Positions 1 through 5,420 of a DNA stretch of 5,420 nucleotides are shown here, in pieces. Position numbers and translations under genes: made by a program. A model generated the notes under the pieces. That model saw nothing but the letters and a program-made list of their open reading frames with translations. It searched no databases and was not told the DNA's origin. The stretch is from positions 1-5,420 of the forward strand of contig JALWAF010000002.1 of assembly GCA_027016355.1 (NCBI GenBank), in the 5' to 3' direction. Each line of letters starts with the position of its first letter. Positions within the stretch are counted from its first letter, which is position 1. Origin of the DNA: Candidatus Moraniibacteriota bacterium (GTDB taxonomy: Bacteria > Patescibacteriota > Minisyncoccia > Moranbacterales > GCA-2747515).

Positions 1-26
1 CCGCTTTTCTTATTATTTTTCATATG

Positions 27-54
27 ACCTATATATTAGTTATTTTATATAGGT
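27..54. repeat. 9-bp perfect inverted repeat upstream of the operon promoter
   Basis: ACCTATATA (27-35) is matched by its exact reverse complement TATATAGGT (46-54), separated by a 10-nt AT-rich spacer. The repeat lies about 35 bp upstream of the -35 box of the operon promoter. Its centre-to-centre arm distance of 19 bp is close to two helical turns, which would suit a dimeric DNA-binding protein. It could equally be a weak hairpin left from an upstream transcript. The symmetry is directly visible; a regulatory role is inference. Confidence 0.35.
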
Positions 55-89
55 GTTGCAACTAATTCTTGAACTTAGAGGATTATTAA

Positions 90-118
90 TTGACAAAAAA
101 ATGATATAGTGCTATGGT
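90..118 (+). promoter_or_regulatory. Sigma-70-type promoter of the phosphatase-kinase-VWA operon
   Basis: A consensus -35 box TTGACA (90-95) is followed after exactly 17 nt by TATGGT (113-118), which keeps 4 of 6 -10 consensus bases including the first TA and last T. An extended -10 TG lies at 110-111. Transcription should start near 124-126, giving a leader of about 93 nt before the first start codon. No better promoter is visible before 218, and the next two genes are too tightly packed to need their own. Confidence 0.7.
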
Positions 119-123
119 GCAAA

Positions 124-150
124 GTTACATGATTATATTAAAAATGTAAC
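124..150 (+). promoter_or_regulatory. Inverted repeat at the predicted transcription start / mRNA 5' end
   Basis: GTTACAT (124-130) is perfectly complementary to ATGTAAC (144-150) around a 13-nt AT-rich spacer. The two sites also read as direct repeats: GTTACATGA (124-132) and GTAACATGA (146-154) are 22 bp apart, two helical turns. The left arm coincides with the predicted transcription start. It could therefore be a repressor operator overlapping the start, or a hairpin at the 5' end of the mRNA. The sequence does not distinguish these. The rest of the leader (155-205) shows nothing else recognisable. Confidence 0.4.
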
Positions 151-217
151 ATGAGTTTTTTAACAATGTATAAATAAATTTTAATTCAGACAAAATCTTA
201 ATACAGGGAGGCAGGAA

Positions 218-1897
218 ATGGCTAAGGGAAATACCAGAAATAATTCAGATAGACTAGTCGTACAGATGCACAGCACGGCTGGAGCCAAACATGCACAACC
301 AGGCAAGCCTGGACACGCCAACAATCAAGATGCAATTGCTAAAGTTGAATATAACAATCGTGTGATTGGAGGTGTTATTTGCGATGGATGTAGCGGAAGT
401 AACCACACTCAGGAATTATTCAGTCACATCGGCGCTAGAATTGGTGCTGATAACGTGGCTGATCTAGTGCAAAAACAGTTGGAAAAAACTAATGGCAAAT
501 CTGTAAACTGGAGTGAAGTAACAGATGAACTTTTAGTTATATTGAAAAATGCTGCCAAAGTTTTAGCGGCTGGAGAGGATTTCAATAAAACTGTACAAGA
601 TTACTTGTATTTCACAATTGTTGTTGGTGTTGTAATCAACAACAGATTTGTGGTTGCAGTGTGCGGTGATGGTATGTACCTCATTGATGATGAGGTACAC
701 GTTATTGAGCCACCCGTGTTGACTTTTGAGGAAAATGGCAAAATAATAAACAGGAGTAATGTGCCACCGTGCATCTCATACAATCTGGTTCCGTCACCCT
801 ATGATAATCAGCAAAAGGATTTGCTGAGAATTCATGAGGTATGTAATATTCCAGTACGTCGCATTAAAAAGACGGCATTGGTAGGTTCAGATGGATTTGT
901 GGATCTAGCAAGAGTCGCTTTATCGGATATTCATGATGTATTATTCATGAGTCTGAATAAACAGCGCCCAGTTCTGGTAGATTGGCTGGAGAGACATGTT
1001 TTCACCGGCAAAAGTGCCAGAATGTTGGACGACGTAAGCATTGTCGCAATTCGTCGTGCAACAGTGCAAGAGAGACTTCTTGCAAAAAGGGCCAAAGAAG
1101 AAGAGCCAAAAGCTCTAAAAAAGAAGTTGGCTAAAGTGTCAAGAGAGCTTGCAAAAGTAAAAGCAGAGCTTGCAAAAGAGAAGGCGAGACCCACATACAA
1201 TTATGGTAGCTATACTGGTGGATACACACAACAGCCCGCAAGAGCTGCTACAGCTGTAGGAAAAACTGTGGCAAATAGTGTTAGTGTGACTACAAAGACT
1301 ACGGCTACAGGAGCTACTGGAAGAAAATCAACAACTGGAACTGGTGTGCAACCGTTTAAGCCTTATGTAAGAAGAGCTAATACTGCAGGAGTGACTGGAA
1401 ACACGTCAGCGAGCGGTGTGCAACCGTTTAAGTCTGACGCAACAAAGACTAACACTAGAGGAATAAAGAAACCTCCTGTTGTAAATACATCAGCACAATC
1501 AAACGGTGCAAATGGTGTACAATCAACAAAAACTACTGTGTCAAGTGTATCGGGATTAAGTGAAAACTTAATGGCACGAAATGCTAAAGGTGGCGGCATC
1601 AGTATCATTGATGCTGTAACGCAACGTTTAGTGTTTGCTATAAATGAGGAAAAGGTACTTAATTTGAAAGAGTATTTTAGCATTATGCCAGAGAATTTTT
1701 TATCTTCTCTAGGATGTAGTGTGAAATATGTTCTTCTCAGAATGCAAGACAGTCCATATAAAAAGGGAAATATGACAAAGATTTGGAATGCTTTGGGGTT
1801 TGTACCTGACGAATTTTTATCTGAGGAGGGGAAAAATCTCAAATATGTTTGTAGTATACAGGACTCTGATATAGAGTTTGAGCAGTCATCGAGATAA
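218..1897 (+). CDS. PP2C-family Ser/Thr phosphatase with coiled coil, repetitive linker and novel C-terminal module
   Basis: A 559-residue metal-dependent phosphatase, predicted cytosolic because no signal or membrane segment is visible. The N-terminal domain (about 12-281) carries the PPM/PP2C motifs in order: NNQDA with D38, CDGCSG with D56, CGDG with D151, GSDG with D225 and DDVS with D271/D272. The metal-binding aspartates are all present, so it should be active. Downstream are a charged coiled coil (about 282-324) with three LAK heptads, a Ser/Thr/Gly/Ala-rich linker (about 325-445) repeating GVQPFK, and a C-terminal region (about 450-559) with a duplicated segment. Typical PP2C enzymes are about 240-300 residues, so roughly half this protein is extra. 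The start is set by GGGAGG (206-211), 6 nt before ATG. As first gene of the operon it probably opposes the kinase encoded next. The PP2C call is strong; the role of the tail is unknown. Confidence 0.9.
   Translation: MAKGNTRNNSDRLVVQMHSTAGAKHAQPGKPGHANNQDAIAKVEYNNRVIGGVICDGCSGSNHTQELFSHIGARIGADNVADLVQKQLEKTNGKSVNWSEVTDELLVILKNAAKVLAAGEDFNKTVQDYLYFTIVVGVVINNRFVVAVCGDGMYLIDDEVHVIEPPVLTFEENGKIINRSNVPPCISYNLVPSPYDNQQKDLLRIHEVCNIPVRRIKKTALVGSDGFVDLARVALSDIHDVLFMSLNKQRPVLVDWLERHVFTGKSARMLDDVSIVAIRRATVQERLLAKRAKEEEPKALKKKLAKVSRELAKVKAELAKEKARPTYNYGSYTGGYTQQPARAATAVGKTVANSVSVTTKTTATGATGRKSTTGTGVQPFKPYVRRANTAGVTGNTSASGVQPFKSDATKTNTRGIKKPPVVNTSAQSNGANGVQSTKTTVSSVSGLSENLMARNAKGGGISIIDAVTQRLVFAINEEKVLNLKEYFSIMPENFLSSLGCSVKYVLLRMQDSPYKKGNMTKIWNALGFVPDEFLSEEGKNLKYVCSIQDSDIEFEQSSR
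1127..1189 (+). repeat. Three tandem coiled-coil heptads in the phosphatase
   Basis: Residues 304-324 are three consecutive heptads: LAKVSRE, LAKVKAE and LAKEKAR. At DNA level the 14-mer AGAGCTTGCAAAAG occurs at 1144-1157 and again at 1165-1178, exactly 21 bp apart. This points to fairly recent heptad duplication. The segment probably forms a parallel coiled coil, either dimerising the phosphatase or holding its tail away from the catalytic domain; that role is inferred. Confidence 0.6.
1343..1432 (+). repeat. Direct repeat encoding GVQPFK in the phosphatase linker
   Basis: An 18-bp identical sequence, GGTGTGCAACCGTTTAAG, occurs at 1343-1360 and 1415-1432, 72 bp (24 codons) apart. It encodes GVQPFK at residues 376-381 and 400-405. 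A decayed third copy, GVQSTK, lies at residues 433-438 (from position 1514). The surrounding Ser/Thr/Gly-rich sequence is consistent with a disordered linker grown by duplication. GVQPFK may be a short docking motif; that is inference. Confidence 0.65.
1685..1867 (+). repeat. Duplicated module in the phosphatase C-terminal domain
   Basis: Residues 490-512 and 529-550 align with each other 39 residues apart. Both read hydrophobic-P-acidic-x-FLS, then G, then KYV, then QDS. At least 11 of about 22 positions are identical, with conservative changes elsewhere such as M/V and E/D. The underlying DNA has diverged but still shares runs such as AAATATGTT, so the duplication is older than the linker repeats. 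I do not recognise the domain. Confidence 0.6.
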
Positions 1898-1911
1898 TCG
1901 GGAGGAATATT

Positions 1912-2802
1912 ATGGACATTATAACAATTAATAGTATTCCGCGAGATTGGGAATTGATCGGTGGTGGCAGTGAAGCTGATATTTATGATGTTGGTGACGG
2001 TAGAGTTGCCAAGATTTATAAAGATTGGGATTCACCTGGCTATGCGGGAGGATTTTCTCCTGATACCATGAAGGATAAATTTTGGGAAATTCAATTTAAG
2101 TTATTGGATATGCCAGACTTGCCTTCAGAAGTTATCGTTCCTGAAAGCCTGATTGCGGCTCCTAGAGGATCGGTACTTGGGTATTTTATGCCCAAAATTG
2201 ATGATGCTGTTCCCTTGGACAAAGTCTACAATGATGAAAATTGCGATGCAACTGAAAAAAATCTCATAGTAAAGGCCTTGTATCGACTGTTAACTGCAGT
2301 GCACGATTGTGGGGCTGTTATTGGAGATTTTGTGGCTCGTGATCTTGCGTGGAATATCTCCACGAAGTCATTAGTTATGTATGATGGGGATAGTATAAGT
2401 TTTGGTGAATGGAAATCAGGTGCATTTTCACTGGGATCTGTTGATCCAAACTTCCTACAATTCAGAACCAACAACAATGGAAAAGAAGAGGCTATTTTAG
2501 ATAGACCTCTGACCAAGGAGTCTGATTGGTTTGCTTTTTTGACAATTTGTTGTAGAGTATACATAGGAATTGATCCCTATGAAGTCGCACATCCAAAATA
2601 TGACAAAACTCTATGTGTAAAGCATGGAGTTAGCATATTCACTAAGGGTGTGACTTTTCCGGATTCAATGCCAGATTTTAAGAGTGTTATACCATTAGCT
2701 CTATTGCGAGAAATGTTTCTTGCAATAGTAAATGGAGAAAGGAAGACACCTCTACCTGAGAGCGTGTTAAATCCAGGAATTTACAAGAAGGAGGAAAAAT
2801 AA
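1912..2802 (+). CDS. Divergent Ser/Thr protein kinase-like protein of the TerY-P type
   Basis: A 296-residue soluble protein with eukaryotic-type kinase landmarks: a glycine-rich loop at about 16-22 (IGGGSEA), the ATP-anchoring lysine K34 in VAKIYK, and a helix ending HDCGAVIGD (131-139) in place of HRD. Next is the DGDS segment (158-161), equivalent to DFG and close to the D-x-DS form of bacterial kinases of this type. A helix-F-like SDWFAF (204-209) and GIDPYE (219-224) follow. D139 is the likely catalytic aspartate. The usual metal-binding Asn five residues on is occupied by D144, although N148 is nearby, so activity is probable but unproven. It starts 14 nt after the phosphatase with GGGAGG (1900-1905) 6 nt before ATG. 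Its partners suggest it phosphorylates the VWA protein or a bound client. Confidence 0.8.
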   Translation: MDIITINSIPRDWELIGGGSEADIYDVGDGRVAKIYKDWDSPGYAGGFSPDTMKDKFWEIQFKLLDMPDLPSEVIVPESLIAAPRGSVLGYFMPKIDDAVPLDKVYNDENCDATEKNLIVKALYRLLTAVHDCGAVIGDFVARDLAWNISTKSLVMYDGDSISFGEWKSGAFSLGSVDPNFLQFRTNNNGKEEAILDRPLTKESDWFAFLTICCRVYIGIDPYEVAHPKYDKTLCVKHGVSIFTKGVTFPDSMPDFKSVIPLALLREMFLAIVNGERKTPLPESVLNPGIYKKEEK

Positions 2803-3548
2803 TGAATTTTGATAGTCTTGAAGATTTCTTGAATGGTGATGATTCAGAAAGCTTCGGCTTTACTGAAGATGATGCCGGAGGAGATGAATATGTTGGAATG
2901 AGGGAAACTTCAATTCAAAACATGGGGGAATTTCAAAGGTTGGAGATGATCCAACCACCAGATGATGCTTCAAGTGTTATCATCTGTGCAATTCAGATAG
3001 ATGATTCGAGAAGTATGAACGAGGCTGAAAAAATAATGGCCATCAAAGAAGGATTGGAAGGGGCCATGAAAAATCTGAAGGGGTTGGCGGAGAATGAAAA
3101 TAAATGCATTCATCTTCTGGTTGCAGGGTTTGAGGGCATTTATTATGAAGGAGACATTTTGGGTTGCAATATTATGAGTGTAGTAAACTCATATAACCCA
3201 AATCATGGCTCAACCCCACTCACAACTCTTGCAGTGAATTTAGCTGTGGGAATTGAAAATCTTGGACAGGCTTATTTTGCTGCGGGGTACAGGCATCATG
3301 TCATGGTGCAAATCATGACAGATGGGATGCCCACCTCAGATGACAGACCTTTGGAGGATTACAATACAGTGATTCGATTCCAGAGATCGTGGGTTGTATG
3401 TGCCTTAGGTATTTTGGGAAATGAGCTCTCAAAACAGGAAATTGAGCAGATTTTTCGCAGGATGGGCATTACCGCTCCAGTGCCGGCGACGGCAGAAGAA
3501 GCGGCAAATATAATCATCAAGTTCAGCAATACAGCCACAGCATTTTAA
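2802..3548 (+). CDS. TerY-like von Willebrand factor A domain protein
   Basis: A 248-residue cytosolic VWA protein. The domain spans about 57-245 and has an intact metal-ion-dependent adhesion site (MIDAS): D67-x-S69-x-S71 in IDDSRSM, T138 in GSTPL, and D174 in MTDGMPT. GSTPL and TDGxPT fit the TerY branch, whose members act as metal-dependent scaffolds in tellurite/stress-linked operons. An extra N-terminal tail (1-33) is highly acidic: 11 of the first 30 residues are Asp or Glu, there are several Ser, and there is no Lys or Arg before R34. Its ATG shares one base with the kinase stop (2800-2802), and AAGGAGG (2788-2794) sits 7 nt upstream. This implies translational coupling and balanced expression with the kinase. 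Serving as the phosphorylation target or adaptor of the triad is inferred. Confidence 0.87.
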   Translation: MNFDSLEDFLNGDDSESFGFTEDDAGGDEYVGMRETSIQNMGEFQRLEMIQPPDDASSVIICAIQIDDSRSMNEAEKIMAIKEGLEGAMKNLKGLAENENKCIHLLVAGFEGIYYEGDILGCNIMSVVNSYNPNHGSTPLTTLAVNLAVGIENLGQAYFAAGYRHHVMVQIMTDGMPTSDDRPLEDYNTVIRFQRSWVVCALGILGNELSKQEIEQIFRRMGITAPVPATAEEAANIIIKFSNTATAF

Positions 3549-3599
3549 TCAATTTTAATTGCTAATTGTTGAAAGTTGTAATTTAACAAGAGTTTTTAT

Positions 3600-3634
3600 G
3601 TTATTATTGTTGCGACTGTCGTGACAATGATAAT
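3600..3634 (+). promoter_or_regulatory. Long intergenic hairpin before the fourth gene, not a terminator
   Basis: Positions 3600-3615 pair with 3619-3634 around a 3-nt loop (CTG), giving a 16-bp uninterrupted stem as RNA. Twelve pairs are Watson-Crick and four are G-U (3600/3634, 3605/3629, 3611/3623, 3612/3622). No T tract follows it; the next bases are CAATTGCC, so it is unlikely to stop transcription. It lies 34 nt upstream of the fourth gene's ATG and 22 nt upstream of its ribosome binding site. Likely roles are an RNA-processing site or a 5'-stabilising structure for the downstream mRNA; these are inferred. The rest of the 120-nt gap is AT-rich and shows nothing else clear. Confidence 0.6.
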
Positions 3635-3668
3635 CAATTGCCAAAAAAATACAAATGAGGAGAACAAA

Positions 3669-4550
3669 ATGGCAAAGAAAAAAGAAGTAAAAAAGGAAAA
3701 AGTACGTAATCCACTGTTCGAAGGCATCAAATCTTTTCCAATAAGTGCATTAGCTGCTAAACAGCAGGCCACTTTTGAGGACGGAAGGCTCGTAGCTCAG
3801 GGATTTACAAGCTGTCTGGTACCCATTCAGAAAAATGTTATGGGAGTACCGGGACAGATTGTTGACATGTTGGAATCTGTGGCAGTAAATACGGAAGAGA
3901 TGGCTGATCCTGCTATTTTGGCAGTTAAGCATCAAATTCATGCTACTCAGGCCAATATGGCAGTAGCTAAATTGCCATTAGTGCAGAGTAAGGATGACGT
4001 TGTCGCCATTTACACTTATGAAGGAGTGCGAGATTCACGAAAACTTGCACGTAAATTCCTTAAATCAATCCGAAACACGGCCAAAGCGTTGTTGACAGCA
4101 TCGGCACCGTTTTTAGATGATAGTGCATTTTTCGCAAATCAGAATCTGGGCCTGAAAACTGTTGATTTCGATCCGGCAATTATTATGCCGGAAGTGGAGA
4201 ATTTTGGGCTTTCTATGAGTCGTTTAGTTGCTGGTGAGAACTGGTGCAAACTGCTGGCAGTAATTTCTGTCGCAAACGATATTGCGCAGATGCTTTCTGA
4301 TAAGAAGATCATGGCCATGCTCGGAATGAAAAGTGAGCTGCAAATGCTCAATGAATTTGGAGTTAGAACCGGTTCGAGAGAAACGGGATTACATGTTAAC
4401 ATGTGCAATTTCATGGACCAGATGACCAAGGTTGAAGCCAGAGGAGGCTTTAAAAAGAAAAAAAATGGAAACAAAGAAGCTGGGCAGTTGCTCACAACTG
4501 CAAAGCTCATTGTTAATGGTGGAATCGATGAATTAATCGAAATCCGCTAA
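3669..4550 (+). CDS. Protein of unknown family, fourth gene of the TerY-P locus
   Basis: I do not recognise this 293-residue protein. It is predicted soluble, with no signal peptide, membrane segment or known catalytic motif visible. The N-terminus is strongly basic (K3-K5, K8, K9, K11, R13). The middle looks mostly helical with alternating alanine-rich stretches (about 70-150 and 190-230), and a second lysine cluster lies at 262-265 before a short helical C-terminus. ATG at 3669 is preferred because GAGGAG (3657-3662) sits 6 nt upstream. In-frame starts at 3621 (GTG) and 3627 (ATG) have no such site and fall inside the hairpin. It is on the operon strand and ends at a strong terminator, so it probably belongs to the same system as effector, client or structural partner. 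That assignment rests on position only. Confidence 0.8.
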   Translation: MAKKKEVKKEKVRNPLFEGIKSFPISALAAKQQATFEDGRLVAQGFTSCLVPIQKNVMGVPGQIVDMLESVAVNTEEMADPAILAVKHQIHATQANMAVAKLPLVQSKDDVVAIYTYEGVRDSRKLARKFLKSIRNTAKALLTASAPFLDDSAFFANQNLGLKTVDFDPAIIMPEVENFGLSMSRLVAGENWCKLLAVISVANDIAQMLSDKKIMAMLGMKSELQMLNEFGVRTGSRETGLHVNMCNFMDQMTKVEARGGFKKKKNGNKEAGQLLTTAKLIVNGGIDELIEIR

Positions 4551-4557
4551 AGTAGTA

Positions 4558-4597
4558 ACACCATATTTCAGGTAAAACTGAAATATGGTGTTTTTTT
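4558..4597 (+). terminator. Intrinsic terminator after the fourth gene
   Basis: A perfect 13-bp stem (4559-4571 with 4578-4590, extendable by one A-T pair) closes a 6-nt loop (4572-4577) and is followed directly by seven T residues (4591-4597). It begins 8 nt after the stop codon and marks the end of the + strand unit. The T tract overlaps the stop codon of the convergent regulator gene. In the minus direction the hairpin is followed by a much less T-rich sequence, so termination there should be weaker. Confidence 0.92.
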
Positions 4598-5342
4598 ATT
4601 TAGCTATTTCCCAAAAATAATCAAAAAAAGATTTGATGCTCAGTGTTATGATTTTGTGATTTACTGCAACGATAAATGGATATTTTCCAGAAAATAGTAC
4701 TAGTGTGTCATCAATAATCCACAGCGATGATTTGAAATCAACTGTTGGAGGTAGCTCTCGCAGTTCTATATTTCTATCTATAATCTTTTGTGGGTCAATT
4801 GTCTTTTTTGTGTCATATGGCACAAGTGTTTTTGTAAATATCTTATTTTTATTTTTCATTTCTATCATGTTGTAATAAAAATCTTCTGATAATATTTTTT
4901 TGTAATTACCAGATTTAGGATTGTCTATAGTATAAACGATTGTGCATTTTTTTGTTTTATAAATTAATTCTTCAATGAAAGATTTTATAGAGTCTTTTGT
5001 GTCGTAAACTTTTGCATAGGGAAAGTCTGCCTCGGCTCTATATAATTCGCTCAGCGCTTCTTCTAACTCATTGGCTATGTCGAGTTTGTATTGCAAATTT
5101 TTTTTAATCATGTTTGGAGATTCGATCCAGTATATATTTTTGCCATGATAATTTTGGATAGAAATGTAATTTTGTGTATCCATTTTTTTCAAAATACTAA
5201 TAACAGTTGTACGCGGGAGGCCTGCCTTTTTGGCGATAATAGATGCTGATGCTTCTCCGAGTTGTGTTAGAGCAATATAAACTTTGACTTCATTTTTGCT
5301 AAAGTCCAGTTCAGATAATTGTTGTTGAATTTTTTTGGACAT
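4596..5342 (-). CDS. TrmB-like winged-helix transcriptional regulator
   Basis: A 248-residue protein with a TrmB-type winged helix-turn-helix at about 10-75. It has the family-typical run FSKNEVKVYIAL (14-25), then LGEASAS-x-IAKKAG and a recognition helix around LPRTTVISILKKM (42-54), with a wing up to about 74. A likely coiled-coil dimerisation helix (77-104) leads into a C-terminal domain (about 109-248) of alternating strands and helices, as in TrmB-like proteins that bind ligands or lack an assigned ligand. Length fits the family. It is convergent with the operon and more AT-rich, so it may be an unrelated neighbour; regulation of the triad is possible but unsupported. No ribosome binding site precedes the ATG (the upstream bases read CAATATAT), suggesting SD-independent initiation or a different start. 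No convincing promoter was found in 5343-5420. Confidence 0.82.
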   Translation of the reverse strand: MSKKIQQQLSELDFSKNEVKVYIALTQLGEASASIIAKKAGLPRTTVISILKKMDTQNYISIQNYHGKNIYWIESPNMIKKNLQYKLDIANELEEALSELYRAEADFPYAKVYDTKDSIKSFIEELIYKTKKCTIVYTIDNPKSGNYKKILSEDFYYNMIEMKNKNKIFTKTLVPYDTKKTIDPQKIIDRNIELRELPPTVDFKSSLWIIDDTLVLFSGKYPFIVAVNHKIITLSIKSFFDYFWEIAK

Positions 5343-5352
5343 ATATATTGAC

Positions 5353-5368
5353 GTCGAAATTATTCGAC
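5353..5368. promoter_or_regulatory. Palindrome upstream of the TrmB-like regulator, candidate autoregulatory operator
   Basis: GTCGAAATTATTCGAC has perfect 6-bp arms (GTCGAA / TTCGAC) around a 4-bp ATTA centre. It begins 10 bp upstream of the regulator's start codon, a common place for a self-repressing operator. No second copy was found near the operon promoter, which argues against this site type controlling the triad. The symmetry is seen; binding by the adjacent regulator is inferred. Confidence 0.4.
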
Positions 5369-5420
5369 AATAACTAATTAAAAAAGATGATATTTAAGCC
5401 AAAAACTGACAAGATATTAC

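Noticed and set aside
1..23. Possible start of a divergent minus-strand gene (ATG at 23-21, open to the left edge, reading MKNNKKS), with a TTGCAA/TAATAT promoter-like pair at 61-33.
   Set aside because: Only seven codons are visible, no proper ribosome binding site precedes it, and AT-rich DNA gives such patterns easily.
1..65. Possible 3' end of an upstream + strand gene, or the T-rich tail of its terminator.
   Set aside because: All three frames reach a stop within about 65 nt and none has recognisable coding content; any hairpin stem would lie outside the window.
1363..1842. Minus-strand open frames opposite the phosphatase, kinase and fourth genes, the longest being 1363-1842.
   Set aside because: They lie antisense to well-supported genes, lack ribosome binding sites and show no domain-like sequence.
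3607..3634. Promoter-like TTGTTG / GATAAT with 16-nt spacing before the fourth gene.
   Set aside because: The -35 match is poor and the elements lie entirely within the long hairpin, which explains the sequence better; an internal promoter remains possible.
3621..3668. Extended N-terminus for the fourth gene from GTG 3621 or ATG 3627.
   Set aside because: Neither start has a ribosome binding site and both lie in the hairpin; ATG 3669 has GAGGAG at ideal spacing.
1..5420. Alternative genetic code with TGA reassigned, suggested by all five genes ending in TAA.
   Set aside because: No in-frame TGA occurs in any of the genes, so recoding is not supported; TAA preference fits AT-rich composition.
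1..5420. CRISPR array, tRNA or rRNA gene, insertion sequence or attachment site.
   Set aside because: No regularly spaced repeats, cloverleaf-like segments, transposase or terminal repeats were seen; the only direct repeats are inside the phosphatase coding sequence.

Overview
The window looks bacterial. It has a sigma-70-type promoter with a consensus -35 and an extended -10, strong purine-rich ribosome binding sites, tight gene spacing and a classical intrinsic terminator. All five genes read under the standard code with no in-frame TGA, and all five end in TAA, as AT-rich genomes often do. The TrmB-like regulator at the right is a type common in archaea and in candidate phyla radiation (Patescibacteria) bacteria. 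A Patescibacteria or Bacillota-like source is possible, but the sequence does not settle it.

Layout: positions 1-217 are non-coding and hold a promoter plus two inverted repeats. Positions 218-3548 form a compact three-gene operon on the + strand: a PP2C-type Ser/Thr phosphatase with a long repetitive tail, a divergent Ser/Thr kinase-like protein 14 nt downstream, and a TerY-like von Willebrand A (VWA) protein whose ATG overlaps the kinase stop codon by one base. A 120-nt gap with a 16-bp hairpin follows. After it come a fourth + strand gene (3669-4550) of no recognisable family and a strong terminator (4558-4597). A convergent minus-strand TrmB-like transcriptional regulator (4596-5342) follows, visibly more AT-rich than the operon, with a 16-bp palindrome just upstream of its start.

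Phosphatase, kinase and TerY-like VWA together match the 'TerY-phosphorylation triad' (TerY-P) described by comparative genomics in tellurite-resistance (Ter) related stress systems and later listed among candidate antiphage modules. The simplest model is that the kinase phosphorylates the VWA protein, or something it holds, and the phosphatase reverses this. The fourth gene may be the client or effector. No classical TerC/TerD/TerZ gene or nuclease lies in the window, so the output of the system is unknown. The least-explained parts are the fourth protein, the duplicated C-terminal module of the phosphatase, the unusual kinase catalytic loop, and the hairpin between genes 3 and 4.
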